The notes under the pieces: model-generated | What the model was told of the DNA's origin: nothing | The model's input: the letters and a program-made list of their open reading frames with translations, nothing else | Database searches by the model: none | Assembly (NCBI GenBank): GCA_947857085.1 | Contig: CANUDF010000011.1 | Coordinates: 1-35,780 of the forward strand | Source: Candidatus Gastranaerophilales bacterium | GTDB lineage: Bacteria; Cyanobacteriota; Vampirovibrionia; Gastranaerophilales; Gastranaerophilaceae | Direction of reading: 5' to 3' | Length of the DNA stretch: 35,780 nt | Shown: positions 14,515 to 22,464 of the stretch, one piece after another | Layout: each line of letters starts with the position of its first letter | Numbering within the stretch: position 1 is the stretch's first letter | Made by a program: the position numbers and the translations under genes

Positions 14515-15603
14515 ATGGATAAATTTTTTTCTAATGAAATGAATATGCTTAAAGCTCTTGCCATAATGCTTGTTGTATCCGGGCATCTTGAATTTTCTCT
14601 GCTTGGAATTTTTCCGCCTTATTCTTTTCAAATCGCTTTATTCTTTTTTATTTCAGGTTGTTTGTTTAAGGATAAATATCTTGAGAATATTTCCGAATAT
14701 ATAATAAAGCGGGTAAAAAGTTTACTTATGCCATATTATTTATATACAGCTTTTTATTTGGTTATAACAATATTGATAGCAAAGTTAACCGGCAAATTTT
14801 GGGGTATGCCTGTTACATTAAAAAATTATATCCTTACCCCCTATCTTAACGGACATGAGCTGGATTTAACTGGCCCGCTGTGGTTTGTTACTCAGTTGTT
14901 TATGACATTAGTTGTGTTTTTGTTTGCATTAAGACAATTAAAAGTTTTGAGGGATAATAAATATTTTCATCTTTTTATATTTACAATTTTTGCGTTATTA
15001 GCTTTGGGTTTGACTGCATTATGCCCTATGAGTTCTGCTTTGTTGGTTGTTGTGAGAACTTTATTTTCACTGTTTTTTGTTTATCTGGGATATTTCTATA
15101 CACATTTTATAAAGGATAATTATAATATCTTTACTGTAAAATGGCTTGGTGCTGTTATAGTTTTGCAGGCTGTATTATGGCTTTTTAATACTGATTATGA
15201 CCCTATGCAGGGAATCGGTTTAAGTTATGTATTAGTTTGGGCCCAGTTTAATACGCCGTTCATTGTTCCAGTTTTAACAAGTATAACAGGAATTTGGGCT
15301 TCTCTTTTTGTTGTAAAATTATTATATCCTATGCTCAAAAATGTAAAATTTTTACAACATATGGGGAATGTAACTTATCATATTATGGCTAATCACCTAT
15401 TTGTTATGTACTTGATAACTGTATTTTTGCTATGGGTGAACGGTATTCCAATTACAGAAAAAGCAAATCATGATATTTATTGGATTTATGATCCAGTGAA
15501 AAATACATATATATATTTTGTTATAACAATGATTGTTACAACTTACACCGGTGTAGGTTTGAAAAAATTAAAAACTTACATTTTTAACCATAAAGCATCG
15601 TAA
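14515..15603 (+). CDS. Acyltransferase 3 family membrane protein
   Basis: This 362-residue integral membrane protein has about ten transmembrane helices. The N-terminus MDKFFSNEMNMLKALAIMLVVSGHLEFS contains the family's helix-1 histidine (SGHLE), and RVKSLLMPYYLYTAFYLV follows, as in acyltransferase-3 (OafA/Fuc4NAc-type) enzymes that acylate surface sugars. Its target is unknown; with the LPS-type genes later in the window, an envelope glycan is likely. The ATG at 14515 is chosen over an upstream TTG. It lacks a Shine-Dalgarno, and TTAAAT lies six bases before it. Its last 28 bases overlap the convergent amylase gene. Confidence 0.88.
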   Translation: MDKFFSNEMNMLKALAIMLVVSGHLEFSLLGIFPPYSFQIALFFFISGCLFKDKYLENISEYIIKRVKSLLMPYYLYTAFYLVITILIAKLTGKFWGMPVTLKNYILTPYLNGHELDLTGPLWFVTQLFMTLVVFLFALRQLKVLRDNKYFHLFIFTIFALLALGLTALCPMSSALLVVVRTLFSLFFVYLGYFYTHFIKDNYNIFTVKWLGAVIVLQAVLWLFNTDYDPMQGIGLSYVLVWAQFNTPFIVPVLTSITGIWASLFVVKLLYPMLKNVKFLQHMGNVTYHIMANHLFVMYLITVFLLWVNGIPITEKANHDIYWIYDPVKNTYIYFVITMIVTTYTGVGLKKLKTYIFNHKAS

Positions 15604-17636
15604 GGTTTTAATTTTACTGTTAACTGTTTATTTTTAACCTGTGCTCTGGTCATTTTGTCTGTAAGCAAGTCATAAAAATAAACTTCTTTTTGCTTTTTTC
15701 CGAAATCATCATCTGTCAGATTAATTGTTGCTTTTATTCTGTTATCGGAAAGATTGTTTATAACTACAACACGTGTTTTATCGTCAGCTCTTACATAGGC
15801 AAATACTTCAGGCGATTCTGTTTTAATCTCTACAAAACTTCCTCTTCTCATTACCGAATATTGTTTTCTTACCTTAATAAGTTTTTTGACACGTTCATAT
15901 ACCATATTATTGTATGAACCTTTATTATTTACAGCACTGTTAAATGTTGCTTCTGTTATAGGTCCTCTGTTAATATCACGGCTGTCAAAGTAGCTTAGCA
16001 ATTTAACTTTGTCTTTGCTGTGTTTTTGTTTGTATTCTCTTATGCGGGCACTTCTTCTTGCGTTTGCATAATTATTTTGTACACCTATTTCATCCCCATA
16101 GTAAATTATAGGAACACCGGGTAATGATAGCAGGATAGAAAATGCCATACCAATTCTGTCCGGATTATTATCAAGAAAGTTTGCAAGCCTTCCGCTTACA
16201 CCAAACCCTTTTCTAAATGCTGCACCCTTTGGCGCTAAATCTTCAAATAAAAGTTCCCGTGTTCTTTGGTTTACCATTTCTAACGTCAGTTCATCATGTA
16301 CCCTTAAAAATATTCCCCAGGCCGCTGTATTAGGAATTTGCGGCGTTTGTTTATATGCTTTCCAAAAATAACTGTTGTCTGCGGCCACAAGAGATGCCCA
16401 GATAGCAGGCATGTACGGAAAATGGTATGCAATTTGAACCTCATCTGTACGTGTAAATTCTTTTTCTTTGCCATTTATTACTGATTTAACTTTGTGTTCG
16501 CTTCCGAAGTAAGGCAAAATTTTGTTCGGGTGCTGGCAAGCCTCAGCCTGTATAACAGAGCGTGGAGCAACGGCCTGTAGATAAGCGCTTAGTAATTTTA
16601 TTATTTTGTGGGTTTCAGCCAGATTTTCAGCATCGGTGCCTTCTTCTTTTATAAGGTATGGTATAGCATCCATCCTGAATATATCAACACCTAAATTAGC
16701 CCAAAAACTTATAGTTTCTAAATTATAGTATAAAACTTGTGGATTTTCCCAATTTATATCAAGTTGAAAAGGATAGAATGTATGATATAAATAATAATCT
16801 TTATTTTGGATATTAACTTTTCGGTAATGATTATCTGTAATTTCAGGGAAAATAAGACGTCTTTTGGAAATTTTTCCATTCAGGTCTTTATATTCAACAA
16901 CGTGTCCGAGTTTAGCATCCTTGTAGCTTGTGTATTCAGGGAGCTGTTCTCTAACTACAAAATAATTTAATTTTTCCAAATCACCGTTTAAGGCTTCCTT
17001 AAACCATTTGTGTTCATCAGAAAAATGATTAAGAACTAAATCAGCTTTAATTTTAAAGCCTTTTGCTTTAGCTGCTTCAATAAATTCCTTAAATTCTTTC
17101 ATTCCGCCCAGATCTGCACGTACATTTCTCGGATTTCTTACATCAAATCCTGCATCTTTCATAGGAGAATCTGCAAAAGGAAGAATATAGATAGTGGTTA
17201 CTCCTAAATTCTTCAGGTAATCAAGCATTTTTATATCATCTTTAAATGTATTGGGTGTAAACGTATTTTTTACTCCAAACTGATCGGCATAAAACATATA
17301 AATTACTTCATCTTTGTACCAATCATCTGCTCTTGTCAGGTCTTCTTCTTTTAATTTCCAGGGGCGGGTGACTTTTGTTTTCAAAGCTATACGTTCAATA
17401 TTTGCATAAATAATATCGACATTTTCAGGTCCGTAAATTTTTGCTAAGGATGTTTTAATTTCTTTTTCAAGTTTCTGCGGAATTATTTCTTCCGTAGTTT
17501 TATTTTGTTCAATAATTAAAGCTTTTAAATCATCTTTGGCAAAAGCTATATTACAAAAACCTGTATAATTTATTGAAAAGATAATAGAAAGAAGTAACGC
17601 AGCAAGTTTATTTTTATTTAAAAATACATTTCCCAT
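15576..17636 (-). CDS. Exported GH13 alpha-amylase family enzyme, trehalose synthase-like
   Basis: From the ATG at 17636 the protein has 686 residues. A Sec signal peptide spans about 1-33 (KLAALLLSIIFSINYTGFC, then NIAFA). The GH13 barrel shows region I DLVLNH (199-204), region II FRMDA with nucleophile D323, region III IQAEA with acid/base E365, and region IV RVHDE with D448. GIFLRVHDELTLEMV and YYGDEIG are close to trehalose synthase and related glucosyl-transferring enzymes, which are usually cytoplasmic. A beta-sandwich C-domain ends the protein. Maltose/trehalose interconversion or maltodextrin cleavage outside the inner membrane is inference. The start follows TATAAT by six bases; an upstream TTG is rejected. 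Confidence 0.9.
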   Translation of the reverse strand: MGNVFLNKNKLAALLLSIIFSINYTGFCNIAFAKDDLKALIIEQNKTTEEIIPQKLEKEIKTSLAKIYGPENVDIIYANIERIALKTKVTRPWKLKEEDLTRADDWYKDEVIYMFYADQFGVKNTFTPNTFKDDIKMLDYLKNLGVTTIYILPFADSPMKDAGFDVRNPRNVRADLGGMKEFKEFIEAAKAKGFKIKADLVLNHFSDEHKWFKEALNGDLEKLNYFVVREQLPEYTSYKDAKLGHVVEYKDLNGKISKRRLIFPEITDNHYRKVNIQNKDYYLYHTFYPFQLDINWENPQVLYYNLETISFWANLGVDIFRMDAIPYLIKEEGTDAENLAETHKIIKLLSAYLQAVAPRSVIQAEACQHPNKILPYFGSEHKVKSVINGKEKEFTRTDEVQIAYHFPYMPAIWASLVAADNSYFWKAYKQTPQIPNTAAWGIFLRVHDELTLEMVNQRTRELLFEDLAPKGAAFRKGFGVSGRLANFLDNNPDRIGMAFSILLSLPGVPIIYYGDEIGVQNNYANARRSARIREYKQKHSKDKVKLLSYFDSRDINRGPITEATFNSAVNNKGSYNNMVYERVKKLIKVRKQYSVMRRGSFVEIKTESPEVFAYVRADDKTRVVVINNLSDNRIKATINLTDDDFGKKQKEVYFYDLLTDKMTRAQVKNKQLTVKLKPYDALWLKM

Positions 17637-17642
17637 AAATTT

Positions 17643-17648
17643 ATTATA
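17643..17648 (-). promoter_or_regulatory. -10 box giving a probable leaderless GH13 mRNA
   Basis: On the minus strand TATAAT, AAATTT, ATG. It lies just after the terminator of the upstream permease operon, so the GH13 gene has its own promoter. The -35 is weak. Confidence 0.55.
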
Positions 17649-17663
17649 AAACAAACATAATAT

Positions 17664-17690
17664 AAAAAAAGCCGCCCCGAAAAGGGGCGG
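17664..17690 (-). terminator. Intrinsic terminator of the OadG/permease operon
   Basis: CCGCCCC (17672-17678) and GGGGCGG (17684-17690) form a GC-only stem with a five-base loop. The minus-strand product continues GCTTTTTTT. It lies just past the permease stop. Confidence 0.92.
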
Positions 17691-17698
17691 GTTTCTTA

Positions 17699-19024
17699 CT
17701 AATGTAAGAATCTAATGTAGATATAAATTGTACTTAAAATTAAAGAAATCAGCATTGTTAAAACGCCGTATTTCAAAAATCTCATAAATGAAATCGGGTG
17801 TCCGTGGTGTGCAGAAGATTCTGAAACAATTACATTTGCAGCTGCACCTATAATTGTCATATTGCCGCCCAGGCAGGCACCTAGTGATAAACACCACCAT
17901 AGTGGATATGTGTAATCAGCCCCCATAACTTTTTGAATTTCTAATAACATTGGTGTCATTGTGGCTGTATAAGGAATATTGTCAATAATTCCTGAAATAA
18001 CGCCTGATGCCCATAAAATAAGCATTGCTGTTGCTTGTTCGGAACCTTGGGTTACATTCAAAATCCATTTTGCCATTAAAGCAATTCCGCCTGATGCTTC
18101 AAGCCCGCCAATTATTATGAATAAACCAATGAAAAAGAATATTGTGTTCCATTCTACATCTTTTAAGATTGAAGTCGGTTTTTCAAATAATAGAAGAATG
18201 CTGGCGCCAATCATAGCTGTCAGATATGCAGGTATATGGGTGATATCATGCATTACAAAACCTATAATTACAAGACCTAATATAATTGCGCTTCTTATCA
18301 TTAACGGATAATCGGTTATAGTTTTTGAGTTATCTAATTCTGCTACAGCAGCCATTTGTTCAGGTGTCGTTTTTAAATCTTTTCTAAATATAAGTGTTAA
18401 AACAACAAGTACAACAAGAAGGATTACTGCAACAACAGGCGTAAGCTCTTTTATGAAATCCATAAATGATAAACCTGCAGCGCTTCCTATAATTATATTT
18501 GGCGGATCTCCTATTAATGTCGCTGTACCGCCGATATTTGATGCAAAAATTTCAGTAATTAAATATGGTATAGGATTTATACCAAGCTGATTTGCGATTA
18601 CAAATGTAATCGGCATAATTAATATTACGGTTGTTACGTTATCTAAAAATGCAGAAGTTACGGCTGTAAATAAGCCAAGTGCGAATAAAATAAGCGCTGG
18701 GTGGCCTTTAGTCATTTTTAAAAGTTCATTGGCAATCCAGTTGAACATTCCGCTTTTTGTCGCAATATTTACTATTATCATCATTGATACCAGTAGAAAT
18801 ATTACACCAAAGTCTACATAGTTAATAAAGTAATGCGGGTTAAAACTTTCCCCGAGCATTTTTTCTGAACCTACAAGTCCAAGAAAAATTGTTAACGCTC
18901 CTCCGATAAGTGCAATTGTTACTTTTGGAATTTTTTCTGTTGCTATAAATATATAAGCAACTATTAATATTGAAGCAGCAATTGCAACGGAATGTGCATT
19001 TACAAGTGAATGTAAAAATTCCAT
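17699..19024 (-). CDS. ArsB/NhaD-type ion transporter (IT superfamily)
   Basis: The 441-residue polytopic protein has about 11-12 helices. Signature stretches are TSAFLDNVTTVILIMP, ASNIGGTATLIGDPPN and, in the second half, GIIDNIPYTATMTP and CLGGNMTIIGAAANV. These are the paired re-entrant signatures of the ArsB/NhaD/P-protein group, whose members move Na+/H+, arsenite or anions. The substrate cannot be fixed from sequence; NhaD-like Na+/H+ antiport fits best with its neighbour, an OadG-like sodium-pump subunit 14 bases upstream in the same operon. AAAGGAGAG precedes the ATG. A strong terminator follows. Confidence 0.9.
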   Translation of the reverse strand: MEFLHSLVNAHSVAIAASILIVAYIFIATEKIPKVTIALIGGALTIFLGLVGSEKMLGESFNPHYFINYVDFGVIFLLVSMMIIVNIATKSGMFNWIANELLKMTKGHPALILFALGLFTAVTSAFLDNVTTVILIMPITFVIANQLGINPIPYLITEIFASNIGGTATLIGDPPNIIIGSAAGLSFMDFIKELTPVVAVILLVVLVVLTLIFRKDLKTTPEQMAAVAELDNSKTITDYPLMIRSAIILGLVIIGFVMHDITHIPAYLTAMIGASILLLFEKPTSILKDVEWNTIFFFIGLFIIIGGLEASGGIALMAKWILNVTQGSEQATAMLILWASGVISGIIDNIPYTATMTPMLLEIQKVMGADYTYPLWWCLSLGACLGGNMTIIGAAANVIVSESSAHHGHPISFMRFLKYGVLTMLISLILSTIYIYIRFLH

Positions 19025-19038
19025 TTTATTTCTCTCCT

Positions 19039-19287
19039 TTATCCTTTTTGGGATTTGGCATATGCTAGTGCTATTGCCAGTGCTACATCACTATCTGAAG
19101 AAGATTGACCCTTTTTGGTGTATTTTACTTCATTGGGTATTTCTTCAGGAAATATATTATTAAGTTTTTTTATTACGAATGCCATTATGTCCATTGAATA
19201 AACCATAATTACCAGGAACAGGAATACAAAACCCATACCTAAGCACATTATTACGGTTCCGTCTCTCAATAAAGAAAGATTATCCAT
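19039..19287 (-). CDS. OadG-like small membrane subunit
   Basis: An 82-residue protein with one transmembrane helix (about 12-33, MCLGMGFVFLFLVIMVYSMDIM) followed by AFVIKKLNNIFPEE and a polar tail. This matches the gamma subunit (OadG) of sodium-pumping decarboxylases, which assembles OadA and OadB. Neither partner is in the window. Instead it heads a two-gene operon with an ArsB/NhaD-type permease. AAAAGGAG precedes the ATG, and a TATAAT lies about 25 bases upstream. The OadG assignment is good by pattern, but the family is short and diverse. Confidence 0.75.
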   Translation of the reverse strand: MDNLSLLRDGTVIMCLGMGFVFLFLVIMVYSMDIMAFVIKKLNNIFPEEIPNEVKYTKKGQSSSDSDVALAIALAYAKSQKG

Positions 19288-19351
19288 TACTTATTCTCCT
19301 TTTTTATAATTATACTAATGAGCTATTAATTTAAATTAATAACCCGGATAA

Positions 19352-19696
19352 TTAAGGAGCTCTTGGATTGGATGAAAATGATAGGAGATATCCATCCAAA
19401 TAATTATATAATTTTAAATTATTTTTATCAGAAATAAATAAATTCTTAAGCTCAAAAATATTATTGCCAGTAAAGCCAAATCCCTCCGGGCTAAACATAT
19501 ATTGGTAAGAGCCGGTTATATTGGTGCATATAAAATACTCGTCTGCATTATTACTATAAGGCTGGCATGCAGAGTTCTCAACTGCTTCTATATTTGCTGC
19601 TGTTTTAGATATAACAGTTTTGTCCGCGGCATTTGTTTTTGTAATTCCGCAGATAAATAGAAATATTACAGCTATAACTACTAAGAATTTTCTCAT
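19352..19696 (-). CDS. Secreted small hypothetical protein
   Basis: This 114-residue protein starts with a Sec signal peptide (MRKFLVVIAVIFLFICGITK, cleavage near NAA-DK). The mature part is about 90 residues, has two cysteines (C44, C57) that may form a disulfide, and includes YQYMFSPEGFGFTGNNIFEL. I do not recognise a family. No clear Shine-Dalgarno precedes the ATG, but a TACAAT box lies 12 bases upstream. It follows the histidine kinase on the same strand by 42 bases and may be co-transcribed with it. Confidence 0.65.
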   Translation of the reverse strand: MRKFLVVIAVIFLFICGITKTNAADKTVISKTAANIEAVENSACQPYSNNADEYFICTNITGSYQYMFSPEGFGFTGNNIFELKNLFISDKNNLKLYNYLDGYLLSFSSNPRAP

Positions 19697-19738
19697 TGTT
19701 TTGAGATTATTGTAGTATAAACACTTAAAAAATACAAA

Positions 19739-20401
19739 TTATTTGATAACAGGTATTATAATTTCAAACTCTGTAAGACTTCTGGTTGATTTGTTAAGTC
19801 TTAACTCGGCATTTTGTACGTTAAGATTTTCCTTGCAGATGTGAAGCCCGAGTCCGCTGCCGGTTGGTTTTGTGGTAAAGCCTTCATTAAAAATTTCTTT
19901 TTGCTTCTCTTTTGAAATCATTTTTCCGTTATTAGCAATTCTCAAATGAGCAAAGCCGTCTTTTACTTCCGCAATAATATTAATTTCACCCTTAATTTCA
20001 ATAGCCTCAATCGCATTTTTTATTATATTGACAACGCATGCAAGAAATTTATTATCATCAACATATATATCGGCTGTATTTTTGATGAAAGTATTAATTT
20101 CAATATTTTTGCCCTGTGTATATGCCGTTGATAGTCTTATGCTTTCTTCGACTAAATATTTAAAATCACAGTTTTGCGGCGACAAGTTGTTTAAGGATTT
20201 TAAATCTAAAAGGCTGGTGCCTATAATTTTTAACGATTTTTGAATACATTCAATTGCATTATCAACAGACTGGTTTTTATAATTATCTTTTACAAGATTT
20301 TTTCTTAATATTTCAGTGTACATTTCACATATTGATATATGATTTCTGATTTCGTGCGAAACGCATCTGGTCTGTAATTTTATTAAATCTATATCGTTCA
20401 T
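19739..20401 (-). CDS. Soluble sensor-less histidine kinase
   Basis: This 220-residue protein is only a transmitter: H-box VSHEIRNH with phospho-acceptor H16, a dimerisation helix pair, N-box NIIKNAIEAI, G1-type NNGKMI, and G2 GSGLGLHICKENL with FNEGFTTKPTG before it. There is no membrane segment and no PAS or GAF domain, so the signal must come from a partner or a cytoplasmic cue. AAAGG precedes the ATG. The gene follows a NarL-type response regulator on the same strand, separated by a hairpin, so the pair is probably a two-component system in reversed order. Confidence 0.9.
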   Translation of the reverse strand: MNDIDLIKLQTRCVSHEIRNHISICEMYTEILRKNLVKDNYKNQSVDNAIECIQKSLKIIGTSLLDLKSLNNLSPQNCDFKYLVEESIRLSTAYTQGKNIEINTFIKNTADIYVDDNKFLACVVNIIKNAIEAIEIKGEINIIAEVKDGFAHLRIANNGKMISKEKQKEIFNEGFTTKPTGSGLGLHICKENLNVQNAELRLNKSTRSLTEFEIIIPVIK

Positions 20402-20418
20402 TTATACCTTTCTTAATA

Positions 20419-20449
20419 TTAAGGTTCAGCTTTTTCAGCTGAACCTTAA
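20419..20449 (-). terminator. Intercistronic hairpin between regulator and kinase
   Basis: TTAAGGTTCAGCT and AGCTGAACCTTAA are perfect 13-base arms around a five-base loop. The minus-strand product lacks a T-run after the stem, so it is more likely a processing, stability or attenuation element than a full terminator. Confidence 0.55.
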
Positions 20450-20469
20450 TCCCTCTTTACTTTATTTTT

Positions 20470-21168
20470 TTATACAGCCATTTTGGTTTTTCTTTTGTTT
20501 GCAAAGCCGTTGTTTAATGCGTATAAAACTGCTTGAGTTCTGTCATTTACCTGTAATTTTTGGAAGATATTGTTGACGTGAGTCTTAACTGTAGTTTCTG
20601 ATATAAATAATTTTCCTGCAATACCCTTGTAGTTATTTCCCTGTGTTAATAAATCCAGAACTTCTTCTTCTCTTGCCGTTAAATATGTAAGTAAATTTTC
20701 TGTGTCTGAAGAAACTGCTTCTTCTTTGAAAGAACGTTGGAAGTATTCAAAAAATCTTGAAGATAAAGCAGATGGAAGATAAATTTTTCCGGCAGCAACT
20801 TCATCTATTGCATAAATAAGCTGAGCAGATGCCATAGTTTTTAATATATATCCTTTTGCTCCGAGTTTCATTGCACGGAAGATTAAATCAGCATCATCAT
20901 AGCCGCTCAGTGCAATAATTTTTGAATTCAAGCCCAGTTTTTCAATGTCTTGAATTGCTTGTAATCCATCTTTTTCCGGCATATTTATGTCCATCAGGAT
21001 AATGTCCGGGCGATATTTTTTAGCAAGATTAATTCCTATATTTGCACTTGTTGTTGCTCCAACTACATCATAACAGCTTTCAAGAGTGATTAATTCTTTA
21101 ACACCTCTTAAGTGGTCTGCGTTATCATCAATTAATAACACTCTTAATTTACTTCTGAACTCTCTCAT
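20470..21168 (-). CDS. NarL/FixJ-type response regulator
   Basis: From the ATG at 21168 the protein has 232 residues. The receiver domain shows the acidic pair D14/D15, phospho-acceptor D60 in ILMDINMPEKDG, S88 (IIALSGYDD) and K110 (GAKGYILKT). The C-terminal LuxR-type helix-turn-helix starts LTAREEEVLDLL and includes GIAGKLFISETTVKTHVNNIF. It is a transcription activator or repressor when phosphorylated, presumably by the soluble kinase next to it. AGGGGAG fixes the start; ten more codons upstream in frame start with GTG and lack support. Target genes are unknown. Confidence 0.93.
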   Translation of the reverse strand: MREFRSKLRVLLIDDNADHLRGVKELITLESCYDVVGATTSANIGINLAKKYRPDIILMDINMPEKDGLQAIQDIEKLGLNSKIIALSGYDDADLIFRAMKLGAKGYILKTMASAQLIYAIDEVAAGKIYLPSALSSRFFEYFQRSFKEEAVSSDTENLLTYLTAREEEVLDLLTQGNNYKGIAGKLFISETTVKTHVNNIFQKLQVNDRTQAVLYALNNGFANKRKTKMAV

Positions 21169-21310
21169 TTTATCTCCCCTTATTTTTGTAACCTTCAACT
21201 ACACTTTACATACTACTATTTTGAGAGGGGATTTTCCTCCATGTTCCGATTGATATTGTAGTCATGGCGGTTTGAGAAATTGGAGTAAATCTTTGGGTTG
21301 ATATTTTGCC

Positions 21311-21355
21311 TCAACCATGCTCTAGACCATGATTTGCAGCATGGTTGATTTTTTT
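21311..21355 (+). ncRNA. Orphan intrinsic terminator, possible 3' end of a small RNA
   Basis: TCAACCATGCT (21311-21321) and AGCATGGTTGA (21338-21348) form an 11-base stem followed by TTTTTTT on the plus strand. No plus-strand gene lies upstream: 21169-21310 is intergenic, behind the divergent start of the response regulator. A short transcript ending here is the simplest explanation. The 5' end is not defined; no clear promoter is visible. Confidence 0.45.
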
Positions 21356-21396
21356 GTAAATAATTTTTTGTTACATTTTATGATGTACAACAATTG

Positions 21397-21405
21397 TGGT
21401 ATAAT
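21397..21405 (+). promoter_or_regulatory. Extended -10 promoter of rmuC
   Basis: TGGTATAAT is an extended -10 element, 18 bases before the rmuC ATG, with AAGGAG in between. Upstream, TTGTTACAT and ATGTACAACAA form an imperfect dyad (about 21368-21393) that may be an operator. Confidence 0.6.
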
Positions 21406-21423
21406 TTTTGACAAGGAGAAATT

Positions 21424-22461
21424 ATGGAAATTTTAATATTTATCGGGGGATTTATACTGGGGGCAGTTTGTGTTTTTATACCTTTTAATGCTGCTCAAAA
21501 GAACAATCAGGCAAATTTTGAAAATATTGCAAATAGAATTTTTAAACAAAATTCTGCTGAATTATCAATGCAGAATCGTGAAAAATTAGACGAGTTTTTT
21601 GTCCGCTTTAAGGAAAAAATTGAGGATTTTGAAAAACGTACGGAAGAAAACTTCAGATTAGAAAAAGAAAACTTTACTAAGTTTGATATGAATATAAAAA
21701 GTTTTCTTGAGACAGGAAACAAAATTTCTGTTGACGCAAATACACTAGTGAATGTTATGAGATCAGATAACCGTACTTCAGGCAAATGGGGAGAGATAGT
21801 TTTGGAAAAAGTTCTGGAGGCTTCCGGTTTAAGAAAAGGCGAAGAATACAGAGTACAGACCGGAACATCCGAGGGGCGTCCGGATGCTACAGTGTATCTT
21901 CCGGGTGACAGATGTATTTATATAGACTCAAAGACCTCTTTCGCATCCTGGGAGGGGTATGTTAACTCGGACAATGAGTATGAAAAAGAAATACACTTGA
22001 AACAGTTTGTTGAGTCAACAAGGGCTCATATTACGGGCTTAGCCAAGCGTGATTATTCTGTTGACGAAAAATCTCCTGACTATGTCTTGATGTTTATTCC
22101 TATTGAGAGTTGTTATGCAATGTTATTTTGCGATGATTGTGCATTATGGGATTTTGCCTGGAAAAATAAAGTAATGCCTGTCTCTCCATCAACATTGCTT
22201 GCTGCTTTAAAAATTATAAATTCATTCCATATGGTTGACAGGCAAAATAAAAATGCTCTGGAAATCTCAAGAATTTGTTCAAAAATGATTGATAAATTTT
22301 CAGACTTACTAAACGATATGAATAAAATAAAAACAGCATTTAATTCTGCAATGACACGTCTGTGCGGCCGTGATAATATTATAAACCAATTATCCAGAAT
22401 TGAAGAACTTGGAGTAAAGGGTTCCAAAACTATTCCGGAAATTCCTGAAACTATAGACTGA
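21424..22461 (+). CDS. rmuC: RmuC family DNA recombination protein
   Basis: This 345-residue protein has an N-terminal membrane anchor (about 2-20), a coiled coil (about 25-95, many Glu/Lys/Phe heptads), then the RmuC nuclease-like domain: NRTSGKWGEIVLEKVLEASG, RPDATVYLPG, YIDSKTSFASWEGY, DYVLMFIPIE and VMPVSPSTLLAALKII. RmuC limits recombination at inverted repeats and resembles restriction endonuclease folds. It is slightly shorter than the E. coli protein. AAGGAG lies five bases before the ATG. It is convergent with comEC, with three bases between the stops. Confidence 0.93.
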   Translation: MEILIFIGGFILGAVCVFIPFNAAQKNNQANFENIANRIFKQNSAELSMQNREKLDEFFVRFKEKIEDFEKRTEENFRLEKENFTKFDMNIKSFLETGNKISVDANTLVNVMRSDNRTSGKWGEIVLEKVLEASGLRKGEEYRVQTGTSEGRPDATVYLPGDRCIYIDSKTSFASWEGYVNSDNEYEKEIHLKQFVESTRAHITGLAKRDYSVDEKSPDYVLMFIPIESCYAMLFCDDCALWDFAWKNKVMPVSPSTLLAALKIINSFHMVDRQNKNALEISRICSKMIDKFSDLLNDMNKIKTAFNSAMTRLCGRDNIINQLSRIEELGVKGSKTIPEIPETID

Positions 22462-22464
22462 ACA

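Noticed and set aside
17712-17900. 62-residue minus-strand frame within the permease end, suggesting a frameshift
   Set aside because: The permease frame is intact through its C-terminal helices; the other frame is a shadow.
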